64,000 bases of DNA from an uncultured Erythrobacter sp. (GCA_947498065.1 CANMIS010000004.1:248001-312000), one strand, 5' to 3'. Positions 54,627 to 62,982 are shown, counted from the first letter of the stretch. Notes: generated from the sequence alone by a model not told the origin. A program made the numbers and translations.

Positions 54627-55853
54627 CTAACCTTGCGCAGGAGTGCTCAGCGAAGACCAGTTTCGCAGCATCACCAGCAAAACCGCGCCGATCCACAATA
54701 TCTCGAACAGCACCTGGATCATGGCCGCCCCAACGGCCCCATGTTGTCCAATCATCCAGGGGGCCGCGAGCAGCGCAATCAGGGCAAATAGATTGCATTT
54801 CAGCATCGCTCCTGGTCCGATCTTGACGATTGTAAGCGCCCTCATCCCTAGGGTCGTAAGGCTCAAGCAAATCGCGAGCACGAGCCAGTTTAGGGTAGCT
54901 GCAGCAGGCACAAATTCCGGCCCCGCGACCAGCTCTATGATTGGCACGCCCAGCCAATAGACCGCGGCCAAGGCGGCTAGCGAAGTGAACAGTCCGAATG
55001 CGGCAATCACACCCGCCAATCTCAACGGATTTGGCGCAGTTGGCATTTCTCGAAACACGGCTTCGAATGCCGCCCGGTAGAGCATCTGCATCAGTGAAGC
55101 GATCCGATCAGCCACGGCATAAATTCCGACCATCGAACTGCCGGCAAGCGCGCCGAGCAACACAATCATCCCGCGCTGCCGCACTGCGCCCACAGCGCCC
55201 GACAACCCGGTCGGCAGGCAGAATTTCAATACCTCAAGAGTTTCGCCGCGCGCTGGCCGCTCTGGCACACACAATTGCCATACCTTCGCGAGCAGAACGG
55301 CGTTCGTACCCACAAAGACCAGCGCAAACGCAATCAAATACGCCTCTATCGGAGCCGCAACGTGCCAAAACACTGCGGCTACAAGCAGGGTAACCGCGCC
55401 GGCCCCTGATCGGACGATCGCCAAATAATCAAAGCGATCATGCTTGCGCAAAATTCCTGTCAGCGGATCAGACGTTCGAAGCAGCTGCGATCCGATCAGC
55501 ACAATCGCTGCCCAACCACCCTGCCAATCCAGCCACAGCAGAGCGCCAACGCCGATCAGCACGCCAATCGCCGCCGCTGCAAGATTTAGAATCAATGCCG
55601 CGCCCAAGATTCGGCTCTCGCGCCCCTCAGACAATGCCAAGACCGCCTGCCACAATTGCATGCCAGCCAAAGCCTCCAGCATCATCGTCAGGGCCAGAAG
55701 TGCGGCCAGCGTACCAAGGCCATCAACACCGAGCGCGCGGGCGTTGAAATACATGGCCGCAAACCCGAACACGGCAACCGCGCCGAGCGATACCAGTGAC
55801 CAGCCGGCATTGATGCGTATTCGTTTCCAGATGGTCACGTCGCTATCGGCCAA
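54627..55853 (-). CDS. Oligosaccharide flippase, Wzx-like
   Basis: The 408-aa protein has 11-12 transmembrane helices and the MOP-superfamily start (RINAGWSLVSLGAVAVFGFAAMYFNARALG). Other family features are GLSGAVGAVRQRGMIVLLGALAGSSMVGIYAVADRIASLMQMLYRAAFEAVFREMP in outline. It would flip the lipid-linked repeat unit to the periplasm for the Wzy-like protein. It overlaps the sulfotransferase gene by 11 bp and is cotranscribed with it. Confidence 0.86.
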   Translation of the reverse strand: MADSDVTIWKRIRINAGWSLVSLGAVAVFGFAAMYFNARALGVDGLGTLAALLALTMMLEALAGMQLWQAVLALSEGRESRILGAALILNLAAAAIGVLIGVGALLWLDWQGGWAAIVLIGSQLLRTSDPLTGILRKHDRFDYLAIVRSGAGAVTLLVAAVFWHVAAPIEAYLIAFALVFVGTNAVLLAKVWQLCVPERPARGETLEVLKFCLPTGLSGAVGAVRQRGMIVLLGALAGSSMVGIYAVADRIASLMQMLYRAAFEAVFREMPTAPNPLRLAGVIAAFGLFTSLAALAAVYWLGVPIIELVAGPEFVPAAATLNWLVLAICLSLTTLGMRALTIVKIGPGAMLKCNLFALIALLAAPWMIGQHGAVGAAMIQVLFEILWIGAVLLVMLRNWSSLSTPAQG

Positions 55854-56661
55854 TTAGCTCAGAAAAGCGCTGGGTTATATGCTGTGCACGGCCCAGCTCA
55901 TCATTGGTCAGCCCCCTCAATTCACGCGTTTTGGTCACCTCCTTCAGCGCGCCAAGGCCCTGCATCTCGCAATCGAAACCCCACTGATTCAGCCGCTCAA
56001 GGATGGCACCATCATTTGCCACCATACTGGCCAGATCATGCACCATATAGCGGCCAGGTTCGCTTGCCTCGATATGGTCCAGCAAGCATTGGTTGTAATA
56101 GATCCAAGCCTCTAGATAGTCGCTGCGCAATTGCTCAAACCACGCCGCACTGCGGGATCGCGTCGCCCAGTAATAGGCCTTTCGCCAGCCGCGATGGCCG
56201 GTCTCTGCATGGACGCGACGTTCCCGTTCCAGCAGCGAAGATACGACCTCTTCGAACGGACGAAACAAGATCAACGCAAAGGGATCAAGCGACTCGCGAT
56301 AGAACGGGAGGAAGAGGCAAGTGCGCGGTTCCTTCCAACCAAAGCACTTATTGGACCTTTGCTTTCGTTCCAAAAGAGCCCGGCCTTCTTCGGCCATTTC
56401 GCCTTCGATCTTCATCGCGCGAAAAGCGGCTGGGTCAAACGAGCGCGCGCCCCAATCGGCCATGCCATTCTTGGACAATCCATGCGCCGCCAAAACTTTG
56501 GTATGAAACGTCAAAAATTCGACATCTTCGTAGTGACCATGCTCATTGCCAATCCCAGCGCCCAATGTGGTGCCGCCCATATCGATCCCGCAATTGGCCA
56601 GCCACCGCGCGGCGAGCGAAGTGTAGGAGCGATGCATGCCCAGCACTGCTAACGATGGCAA
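55843..56661 (-). CDS. Sulfotransferase-family protein
   Basis: The 272-aa protein starts with the PAPS 5'-phosphosulfate-binding loop-like segment LAVLGMHRSYTSLAARWLANCGI. GFGWKEPR-like CFGWKEPRTCLFLPFYRES and FALILFRPFEEVVSSLLERE follow, as in bacterial sulfotransferases and relatives. In an exopolysaccharide locus the natural role is sulfating a sugar. Assignment to the PAPS-dependent sulfotransferase fold is by motif only; no PAPS synthesis genes are seen here. Confidence 0.8.
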   Translation of the reverse strand: MPSLAVLGMHRSYTSLAARWLANCGIDMGGTTLGAGIGNEHGHYEDVEFLTFHTKVLAAHGLSKNGMADWGARSFDPAAFRAMKIEGEMAEEGRALLERKQRSNKCFGWKEPRTCLFLPFYRESLDPFALILFRPFEEVVSSLLERERRVHAETGHRGWRKAYYWATRSRSAAWFEQLRSDYLEAWIYYNQCLLDHIEASEPGRYMVHDLASMVANDGAILERLNQWGFDCEMQGLGALKEVTKTRELRGLTNDELGRAQHITQRFSELIGR

Positions 56662-56712
56662 AGACCTAGCCTCCTAACCAAGAATATCGCTCCGCCTGTA
56701 AAGCCGTATAAA

Positions 56713-57540
56713 CTATGGCTCCTCATAGCCCGCTTGCCTAGCAATGTCCCGCGCGTCCGCTTGCAAGTAAGGACCGCGCGATTTGACCTTCCGCCGCCTC
56801 CACCGCGCACGCCAAAGCGCCAGCGGGTTGTTCGACAATGCACAAATCGAGGTGTGAATTGGCAGCTTATCCCGCCATTTTTTCCGGGCGTAGAGGTACG
56901 CATCGCGATAGCCTCCACCCAGCGAGACGATTGGGCGATTGTTATGAACGACGGGCAGCTCCACCGCCCAAGCTGTTCTACCAGCCGCAATCGCGCTCTG
57001 CGCCAGATCCGTCCCATAAAGATGAAATTGCGGCAAGTTGGGATCAAACTGGAAACCCCGCTCTCGGCGCAAGATCAAGACCAGCTCGTCAAATGAACCG
57101 ACTTGTTCCGGTGCAAAGCCGCTCGAACCCAGCTCTTTGCCCATCGTCACATCCCAGACCCGGCCAACATGCTCTCCGTTGGGACGAACGCCGTAAGGAC
57201 CAGCCACCATCCAATCCGGTGCGCGCTCACTTAGAGCATTGAGCGCCGCGACGGCACGTTCCAACCACCCCTGCGGCAAATACACATCCTGGTGGGCGAA
57301 GACACAGATAGCCCGCGAGGTTTTGGCCAAGCCCTGATTATAGGCGTCCGCCATATTGCTCGCGCCCCGGATTTCCGTGATTGGCAAAGCGCCGCTCGCG
57401 ACATCCGGAGAGCGCCGCAAGCATTCGCCCAATATCTCATCATTATCGACCGCCACAATCAGGCAGAGATCTTCGGACTTCAGCGCCAAGTTTGGGGCTT
57501 GCGGCATCGCCTTACTCAGACCGTCAACAAGGGGCGCCAC
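56713..57540 (-). CDS. GT-A fold glycosyltransferase
   Basis: The 275-aa protein has a GT2-like arrangement: LCLIVAVDNDEILGECLRRSP, ITEIRGASNMADAYNQGLAKTSRAICVFAHQDVYLPQGWLERAVAALN in outline, and GTDLAQSAIAAGRTAWAVELPVVHNN. The HQDVYLP stretch replaces the usual DxD. This group occurs in exopolysaccharide and teichoic-like loci. It starts at GTG 57540, with an AGG 6 bases upstream; ATG 57507 is an alternative. It lies 31 bp beyond the rfbA stump. Confidence 0.82.
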   Translation of the reverse strand: MAPLVDGLSKAMPQAPNLALKSEDLCLIVAVDNDEILGECLRRSPDVASGALPITEIRGASNMADAYNQGLAKTSRAICVFAHQDVYLPQGWLERAVAALNALSERAPDWMVAGPYGVRPNGEHVGRVWDVTMGKELGSSGFAPEQVGSFDELVLILRRERGFQFDPNLPQFHLYGTDLAQSAIAAGRTAWAVELPVVHNNRPIVSLGGGYRDAYLYARKKWRDKLPIHTSICALSNNPLALWRARWRRRKVKSRGPYLQADARDIARQAGYEEP

Positions 57541-57571
57541 AACGCCTCACATCCAAGAATAGACAGGTACC

Positions 57572-57655
57572 TCACGCACATTGGGAATGAGTCAGCGGGT
57601 ATAAACGCGTCCCCGAGCCACCAGCTAGAATAATGCCTTTGCGGCTGGTGTTCAT
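57572..57655 (-). pseudogene. rfbA: 5' stump of glucose-1-phosphate thymidylyltransferase
   Basis: A 27-codon minus-strand ORF, too short for the ORF track, reads MNTSRKGIILAGGSGTRLYP, then LTHSQCA and a stop. The first 22 residues are the conserved N-terminus of RfbA, including the GGSGTRLYPLT nucleotide-binding motif, preceded by a GGAG 11 bases upstream. The next residues should continue into the catalytic KQLLP block, but the sequence diverges at once and stops. Another frame just after the break reads IPNVREVPVYSWM-stop, possibly the tail of a second gene. This looks like a deletion scar. Confidence 0.8.
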
Positions 57656-57897
57656 GGGATGAGGGCTCCTAATACTGGGGCAAATACCCCCTGCATTTGT
57701 TACTTGGATTAATTGCAGGGCCGCATAGCGCGGTCAACGCACAACTGCTGCCTTCCACCGAACCCCTTCGGCGGGTCAATGCGGATAATCGCAATGGCGC
57801 GCCGTAAACCTAGTCGATCTGCTGGATAATCTCATAAAAATGGCGCACCTTCAGCGGCAAACATCCATCGAACCCCAAAAGGCTTACCGCTAAAGAT
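57656..57897. other. Intergenic region between EPS locus and lasso cluster
   Basis: Together with the rfbA stump this is a 357-bp space without an intact gene. It has a short GAACCCCTTCGGCGGGTC hairpin-like element and AT-rich stretches (TTACTTGGATTAATTGC; GATAATCTCATAAAAATGG) that may hold the promoter of the nucleotidyltransferase-exporter pair. I see no tRNA, att duplication or IS end. Confidence 0.4.
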
Positions 57898-59034
57898 ATG
57901 ACTGAAAGCCCAGCCATTGATGCAACGCTAGCCGCCGCGATGCGCGGCAAGGAAGCGCAGTGGGTGGGCGAAAGCGTTTTGCAGGTTTGGGAGCGGATCG
58001 CCTTTCATGGGATCGCAGGCGCGCTTAACCCGCGCCTCGGCCAACTCTCTGACTGGCCTGATCATATCCTGAGTCAGATCAAGCAGGAAACACAGATTGC
58101 TGCGCTATGGGAGGAGACCCATCGGCAATGTGTCGCGAAGCTTATCGATGGTCTTGCAAACCGCGGCGTTGAAACAGTCGTGATGAAAGGCACAGCGCTT
58201 GCCTATTCTCTCTATGACGATGCCTCGGTGCGGCGGCGAGGTGACACGGATTTGCTAATTAGGTCGAGCGACCGCAAGAAAGCGCGAGCAGAACTCAAAT
58301 CGAGCGGCTGGGTTAAGCGGGATAGCCCGCATGGTCTAATCTATCAGGAGACGTGGCTGTTCAATACCGGCGCTCATTTCGTGCATGAATTGGACCTCCA
58401 CTGGCAGGCGGTCGATAGTCCCACCTTGCAAACAATCCTGCCCGCTGTGCAATATTTTGAGGAAGCCCCTCCCCTGCCCGGCCTCAGCAAATCTGCGTTT
58501 GCAGCACCACCGATATTAACGCTGGTCCAAATCGCGCTCAACCAAGTCTGGCACCAAACCAATGGCTATGCAGTCGAGGAAGCCAAAGTTCGAGGGGGAG
58601 ATCGGCTAATCTGGGCGATGGATTTCAATTTAATCGCCAGCAGTTTCGATCAGCGCGATTGGTCCAAACTAACCGAGTTTTGCGAAAAGAGCGGTATTGG
58701 GCCGATTGTGCTTGCGGCACTGAGGAGAGCGAAAGCGGCTCTCCACACCTCAATTCCTGGAGAAGTCGAAGGCCAACTCGAACAGCAAGTCGGATCGCCT
58801 GAAATCCATGCTTATCTCGCGGAGAAAGACACAGCCTCGCGGTTCAAAACCGATCTCGCCAATGTGCATTCACCGATGGCGAAAGCTTGTTTCGCCCTAA
58901 CGCAAGCTTGGCCCAGTGCAGCGCACCTGAAGGAAAAGTCTGAGGCAGCCCAAAACTCCACCGCCGCTGGCCTCCGCGCGCGGTGGCTGGCCCGGTCTTT
59001 GAAAAGACTGCTGACCGGACAAAAGCCCTTATGA
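57898..59034 (+). CDS. Nucleotidyltransferase-fold protein (NTP_transf_5 family), lasso-cluster accessory
   Basis: The 378-aa protein contains GVETVVMKGTALAYSLYDDASVRRRGDTDLLIRSSDRKKARAEL in outline, the KG...Y.......R...D.D core of the uncharacterised nucleotidyltransferase family (PF14907). Members are often found next to RiPP or lasso genes and asparagine synthetase-like enzymes. It ends with a 4-bp overlap (ATGA) into the ABC exporter gene, so the two are made together. Its substrate is unknown; nucleotidylation of a peptide or small molecule is only a guess. Confidence 0.82.
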   Translation: MTESPAIDATLAAAMRGKEAQWVGESVLQVWERIAFHGIAGALNPRLGQLSDWPDHILSQIKQETQIAALWEETHRQCVAKLIDGLANRGVETVVMKGTALAYSLYDDASVRRRGDTDLLIRSSDRKKARAELKSSGWVKRDSPHGLIYQETWLFNTGAHFVHELDLHWQAVDSPTLQTILPAVQYFEEAPPLPGLSKSAFAAPPILTLVQIALNQVWHQTNGYAVEEAKVRGGDRLIWAMDFNLIASSFDQRDWSKLTEFCEKSGIGPIVLAALRRAKAALHTSIPGEVEGQLEQQVGSPEIHAYLAEKDTASRFKTDLANVHSPMAKACFALTQAWPSAAHLKEKSEAAQNSTAAGLRARWLARSLKRLLTGQKPL

Positions 59035-60686
59035 AACGATCATTCCTTTGGCAGCGCGCATTGGCGTTCAAACGCGAGCTCTCTCTTATCAGCGCGCTTA
59101 CACTGCTCAGCTCCTTAGCGACGCTGTCCGTGCCATGGCTGGCCGGACAATTGCTAGGCGGTCTTGCTGACGATGCACCTAGCGACCTTGCCAAGATCAC
59201 AGGCCTGTTGGCGCTGGCATTGGTCATCATGACCGCCCTCAATATTGCGGCAAGCATGGTGTCCGCTCAAACATCTGGGCGGATACTCGCAACGCTGCGA
59301 ACCGATGCTTATGGCCACATTCAGAGCCTACCGATCGGCTTTCACGAACAAAGTCGGCGTGGCGATCTGCTCGCGATGATGACCTATGAGGTGCGCTCGC
59401 TCAGCGACTTCCTGACCTCCACCATTGCCAATGTCCCCGCCATGCTGATGACGGCTGGCGGCGCCGTCACATTGCTGTTCCTCATAGACCCCGCGATCGC
59501 CTTTATTGTGCCTGTGCTGGTGCCTGCATTCTTCATCGCACTCAAACTCATCAGTCGGCGGCTGCGAGGGCTGGCTGAACGGGTCAGAGAAACGGAAGCC
59601 GAAGTGATGTGGGTCGCCGACAGTGACCTAGAGATGCTGCCTGCGATCAAATCCTTTGCAGCCGAAACTCGCCACAGCAAAGCCTACGCCAGAATAGTTG
59701 AAGCGGCCCGCAGCCTCAACTTCCAGGAAGATCGCATCACAGCCGCGATTGGCCCAGTGATTGCGCTAGTCGCCGGATTGGCCGCCATTACAATCATTGT
59801 GCTCGCTGCCTCGGGACCGGGTCCGGCCGAGCGCGATCCGGCGGAACTGTTCGCTTTCCTGCTCTACGCCGCCCTGCTCACTCGTCCCGTCGGCGGCTTG
59901 GCCAATGTCTATGGCCAATGGCAGATCGCACGCGGCACCGTGGCACGAATGGAGAGAATTTTCGCGGTGGAACCTGAAATCACTGGGTCCGGACGCGAGA
60001 TGACGGAGACCTCACCTGCGGCCATTCGGTTCGAAAATGTCAGTTTTGGATATGAGGGACGCGAGCAGGTCCTTCGAGGCGTTAGCTTTGCGATAAAACC
60101 AGCCCAAGTGGTGGCTCTAACAGGAGCAAATGGGGCAGGAAAATCGACCCTTATCCGCTTGCTCTTGCGCTTCTATTCGCCGGATGAGGGGCGCATTCTG
60201 CATGGATCGGACGATATCGCCGATTTGCAAATTCAGCACTGGCGCAGGCAGATTGGCTATGTCCCTCAGCGCGCGTTGTTGTTCAACGGAACAATTGCCA
60301 AAAACATCGCGTTCGGGTGCGACGAAGCCGAGCCACAAGCGATTAAGCGCGCTGCCAGGCTAGCTCAGGCATGGCAATTTATCGGCGAGCTGCCAGACGG
60401 TCTAAACACGGAAATTGGCGACAACGGCATCCGTCTGTCCGGCGGTGAGCGTCAGCGCATCGCTCTCGCTCGGGCCCTGCTCAATGATCCCCCCATCCTC
60501 ATACTGGACGAAGCCACCAGCATGTATGACCTCGAGAGTGAGGCCGCCTTCATCGCGGAATGCGAAAGTGCGTTAAGCGGGCGCACCGTCATCATCATCA
60601 CGCATCGCGCTGCGAGCCTTGCCCTCGCCGACCGAGTTTTCGAAGTGAGTGATCAGTCCCTGCGCGAGGTTGCTATTCAACGCTGA
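59031..60686 (+). CDS. ABC exporter, permease-ATPase fusion (lasso peptide D protein)
   Basis: The 551-aa half-transporter has six N-terminal helices and a C-terminal ATPase. Walker A GANGAGKSTLIRLLLRF is near residue 365, Q-loop VPQRALLFNGTI, signature LSGGERQRIALARALL, Walker B ILILDEATSMYD and H-loop ITHRAAS. From ATG 59031, overlapping the previous stop, the product begins MKRSFLWQRALAFKREL. It has no N-terminal C39 peptidase domain. In context it would export the mature lasso peptide and give immunity. Its 3' end overlaps the convergent pqqD-like gene by 14 bp. Confidence 0.9.
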   Translation: MKRSFLWQRALAFKRELSLISALTLLSSLATLSVPWLAGQLLGGLADDAPSDLAKITGLLALALVIMTALNIAASMVSAQTSGRILATLRTDAYGHIQSLPIGFHEQSRRGDLLAMMTYEVRSLSDFLTSTIANVPAMLMTAGGAVTLLFLIDPAIAFIVPVLVPAFFIALKLISRRLRGLAERVRETEAEVMWVADSDLEMLPAIKSFAAETRHSKAYARIVEAARSLNFQEDRITAAIGPVIALVAGLAAITIIVLAASGPGPAERDPAELFAFLLYAALLTRPVGGLANVYGQWQIARGTVARMERIFAVEPEITGSGREMTETSPAAIRFENVSFGYEGREQVLRGVSFAIKPAQVVALTGANGAGKSTLIRLLLRFYSPDEGRILHGSDDIADLQIQHWRRQIGYVPQRALLFNGTIAKNIAFGCDEAEPQAIKRAARLAQAWQFIGELPDGLNTEIGDNGIRLSGGERQRIALARALLNDPPILILDEATSMYDLESEAAFIAECESALSGRTVIIITHRAASLALADRVFEVSDQSLREVAIQR

Positions 60687-60948
60687 TCAGGTTTTGCTCG
60701 CTTAATTCTGTAGCCAAGCCGAGCACGTCTTGTTGGATGCTCGCAAGCGGCGCATCGAACTCCGCTTCGATTATCTCGCAAAGCGCAGCAATCGAATGGG
60801 CCTTCTCATCGAGCAGACTCCAAATTCGAGTGCCAACGGCATTCAGCCCAAAATACGTCCCGCTGGCCATATCGAGCAGCACCATTTCGCCGCTGACCTC
60901 CCGCGAAACCACGTCTTCAGACACGCAAATAACATCACTCAATTGCAC
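60673..60948 (-). CDS. PqqD-like RiPP recognition element (lasso B1)
   Basis: The 91-aa protein has the PqqD/RRE winged helix-turn-helix pattern: SEDVVSREVSGEMVLLDMASGTYFGLNAVGTRIWSLLDE in outline, then IAALCEIIEAEFDA and DVLGLATELSEQNLISVE. In split-B lasso systems B1 binds the YxxPxL part of the leader and delivers the precursor to the B2 protease and C cyclase. A lasso precursor with exactly that motif lies 2 kb upstream on the same strand. There is no pqqA, pqqB, pqqC or pqqE, so PQQ synthesis is unlikely. Confidence 0.88.
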   Translation of the reverse strand: MQLSDVICVSEDVVSREVSGEMVLLDMASGTYFGLNAVGTRIWSLLDEKAHSIAALCEIIEAEFDAPLASIQQDVLGLATELSEQNLISVE

Positions 60949-60958
60949 TTTGCGCCTC

Positions 60959-61798
60959 CTACCTGCTCATCACTTCACGAACCGCTGCGATAACATGCTC
61001 AAGCTCGCGATAATCGCGGCGATAGTCCAGCGCATAACACGGAACATCCTGCGAAAGATCGACCAGCCTTGCGAAATGAGCCTTCAGTCGAGGCTTATCT
61101 TCAACATCGAGAATGAATGAGTGCGGTATCAATTGAGTGACGGAGGCAATCGGGCCCAATTTAGTGAGACTTACCGTCTCTGGCTCTGAGCTAGCGAGCA
61201 CAAAGATCGCATCCAAACGCGCAGGCTTCTCAGCAGCAGGCAATTGCTCAGGCGCTGAAACATCCTGCTTCCCTTCTGCCTCAGCCCATTCTCCATGCGG
61301 ACCGAGCAAAAACTCAGCGCTGTCATGGAAGAGGCGCAGTGCCGGTGCCTTTGGCCGCACGCGATAACCGCCTTCTTGTCGCTCGATCTCGACAACGTCT
61401 TCAGTCAAAAATGGAGCGCCAGACTTTGCAAAGGCGCCCGCCAAGGTGGTCTTGCCACTGCGCGAGGGACCGAGAAATGCGGCGGCCTTGCCGTCAATCA
61501 CAACGGCGCTTCCATGAAGGCACAGCCCGCCGGAATGATTGGCGAGCAGCGGGAGTACAGCATTGTTAAAAAGGCTTTGCGCCGTTTGCTCTGTACTGCT
61601 GGGAACGGGCCAAGCGATCACTTCTTGACCAGTGCTTGTGATTTGAAAGTCGACTTCATCCAAAAACCTTAAGTGGAAGTCATCGCCGTCCCGGCGGAAT
61701 TCGGCCTTTACCTCGCCATCCGGATCAACCCAGCGATCATAAGGCGCCTGCGCCAAAGCAGCTTGTTTTCGAGCCTCGGCGAGTTTCAGGCGGGTCAC
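60959..61798 (-). CDS. HPr kinase-like protein of lasso cluster
   Basis: The 279-aa protein resembles the HPr kinase C-terminal domain: LCLHGSAVVIDGKAAAFLGPSRSGKTTLAGAFAKSGAPFLTEDVVEIERQ in outline, with Walker A GPSRSGKTT and the acidic metal site. This kind is found in split-B lasso clusters such as that of paeninodin, where it phosphorylates the C-terminal Ser. The core predicted here ends in Asp, so the target, if any, would differ. It overlaps the methyltransferase stop by 4 bp (ATGA) and precedes B1 by 10 bp. Confidence 0.85.
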   Translation of the reverse strand: MTRLKLAEARKQAALAQAPYDRWVDPDGEVKAEFRRDGDDFHLRFLDEVDFQITSTGQEVIAWPVPSSTEQTAQSLFNNAVLPLLANHSGGLCLHGSAVVIDGKAAAFLGPSRSGKTTLAGAFAKSGAPFLTEDVVEIERQEGGYRVRPKAPALRLFHDSAEFLLGPHGEWAEAEGKQDVSAPEQLPAAEKPARLDAIFVLASSEPETVSLTKLGPIASVTQLIPHSFILDVEDKPRLKAHFARLVDLSQDVPCYALDYRRDYRELEHVIAAVREVMSR

Positions 61799-62922
61799 AA
61801 GGTGCAGTCCTTAGCCAGCACCTGCATCACAAAATCTCTTATGGCCTGCTCACTTGGAAACAGGTTTGGGCGGTCCCGCAACACCTGATCGAAAATCTCT
61901 TGACTGGTGCGCACTCCATCAACCTGCGCCAGGACATATGCTCGCGCGGCGCCCTGATCGGACAAGGTGAGCGACTGTCCACCAGGCGCCGCCAAGTCAG
62001 CGGGTTTCAGCAAAGCCCCATGCCAGGTCGAGAGCTTCTGAACAGGCGCCCCCCTCGGGGGGCTGATCGTCCAGGCTAGTATTTCTTCCTCGTGGCGAAT
62101 GCGGATCGAGAATTCCACTTCATCACCCGCTTCAACCGTGAACGGCTTGGCCGCCGGCAAGAATGCCTGAGAGCGGCCGATGCTGGCAGGATCAAGCGGG
62201 GAATTGGTCATCCGCACGCTGGGGCTCAAAGCGCAATCGAACCACCCCGCCACTCCGTCAAACAAACCCGAACGATTGATCGATAGCGAAGCGCTGAAGC
62301 TGAGCAGTTCGGGATTGTCTTCACTCAGTGATATCCGACCCAGCCGCACAGCAGCGCTAATAAGCTCATCACCTGAGTGCTTGTGGTGATGCTTTGCACC
62401 GCGATAATGGCCATCAAGCCAGCGATATTCAGCCGGAATATGCTCCGCCTGCCACGCGCTAGCCTTGTTCCGGCATACATCGCTCGAGACGCCTGCGACC
62501 ATCAAATCCATCGACTGAGGAATAATTGCTCCACCTGGCTTTAAAAACCGCCTGCGCGCGTCCTCGAGCATGGCGATGATGCCGTAATCAAATCCGAAAA
62601 AGCCAATGTGGTCGCAAATCAGCAGATCGACCTTTTGGGGCAATACGGCGTGGAAAGTTGATTTCGGAACGCAGTGATAGCGATCGCCTAAACCAGCCTT
62701 AGCGACGCTCTCCCGAGCAAGCTGTATCGCATCGCTGCTATCAATGCCCCACACTTCTGAGGCGCCTGCCTCCAGGCAAAGAAGCCCCAAGACTCCCAGA
62801 CCGCAACCAAGGTCTGCCACTGTGTCGCCAGGTTGAATGACTTCTTCGACGGCTTGGCGATAAAGCGGCAGGCGTCCAGTGAGATTGAGATATTCGAGGT
62901 GCTCGTTCAGGACGTCGATCAT
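61795..62922 (-). CDS. SAM-dependent methyltransferase with RRE-like C-terminal region, lasso cluster
   Basis: The 375-aa protein has a class I SAM fold of PRMT/PrmA type: IQPGDTVADLGCGLGVLGLLCLEAGASEVWGIDSSDAI (motif I and post-I), LPQKVDLLICDHIGFFGFD, and a beta-barrel-like region (residues ~190-290). The last ~75 residues (SDQGAARAYVLAQVDGVRTSQEIFDQVLRDRPNLFPSEQAIRDFVMQVL in outline) have the shape of a PqqD-like winged helix and may bind the leader. The natural inference is modification of the lasso precursor or product. A leader-binding fusion is not proven. Confidence 0.8.
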   Translation of the reverse strand: MIDVLNEHLEYLNLTGRLPLYRQAVEEVIQPGDTVADLGCGLGVLGLLCLEAGASEVWGIDSSDAIQLARESVAKAGLGDRYHCVPKSTFHAVLPQKVDLLICDHIGFFGFDYGIIAMLEDARRRFLKPGGAIIPQSMDLMVAGVSSDVCRNKASAWQAEHIPAEYRWLDGHYRGAKHHHKHSGDELISAAVRLGRISLSEDNPELLSFSASLSINRSGLFDGVAGWFDCALSPSVRMTNSPLDPASIGRSQAFLPAAKPFTVEAGDEVEFSIRIRHEEEILAWTISPPRGAPVQKLSTWHGALLKPADLAAPGGQSLTLSDQGAARAYVLAQVDGVRTSQEIFDQVLRDRPNLFPSEQAIRDFVMQVLAKDCTL

Positions 62923-62982
62923 TTAAGCGAGAGCACCTCTTGAGCCACAGATTTACCCGTCCGGCGTAAAAACAGCAGGATG

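Noticed and set aside
60673-60948. PQQ biosynthesis PqqD
   Set aside because: No pqqA, B, C or E; the neighbouring cyclase, exporter and YxxPxL precursor point to a lasso system.
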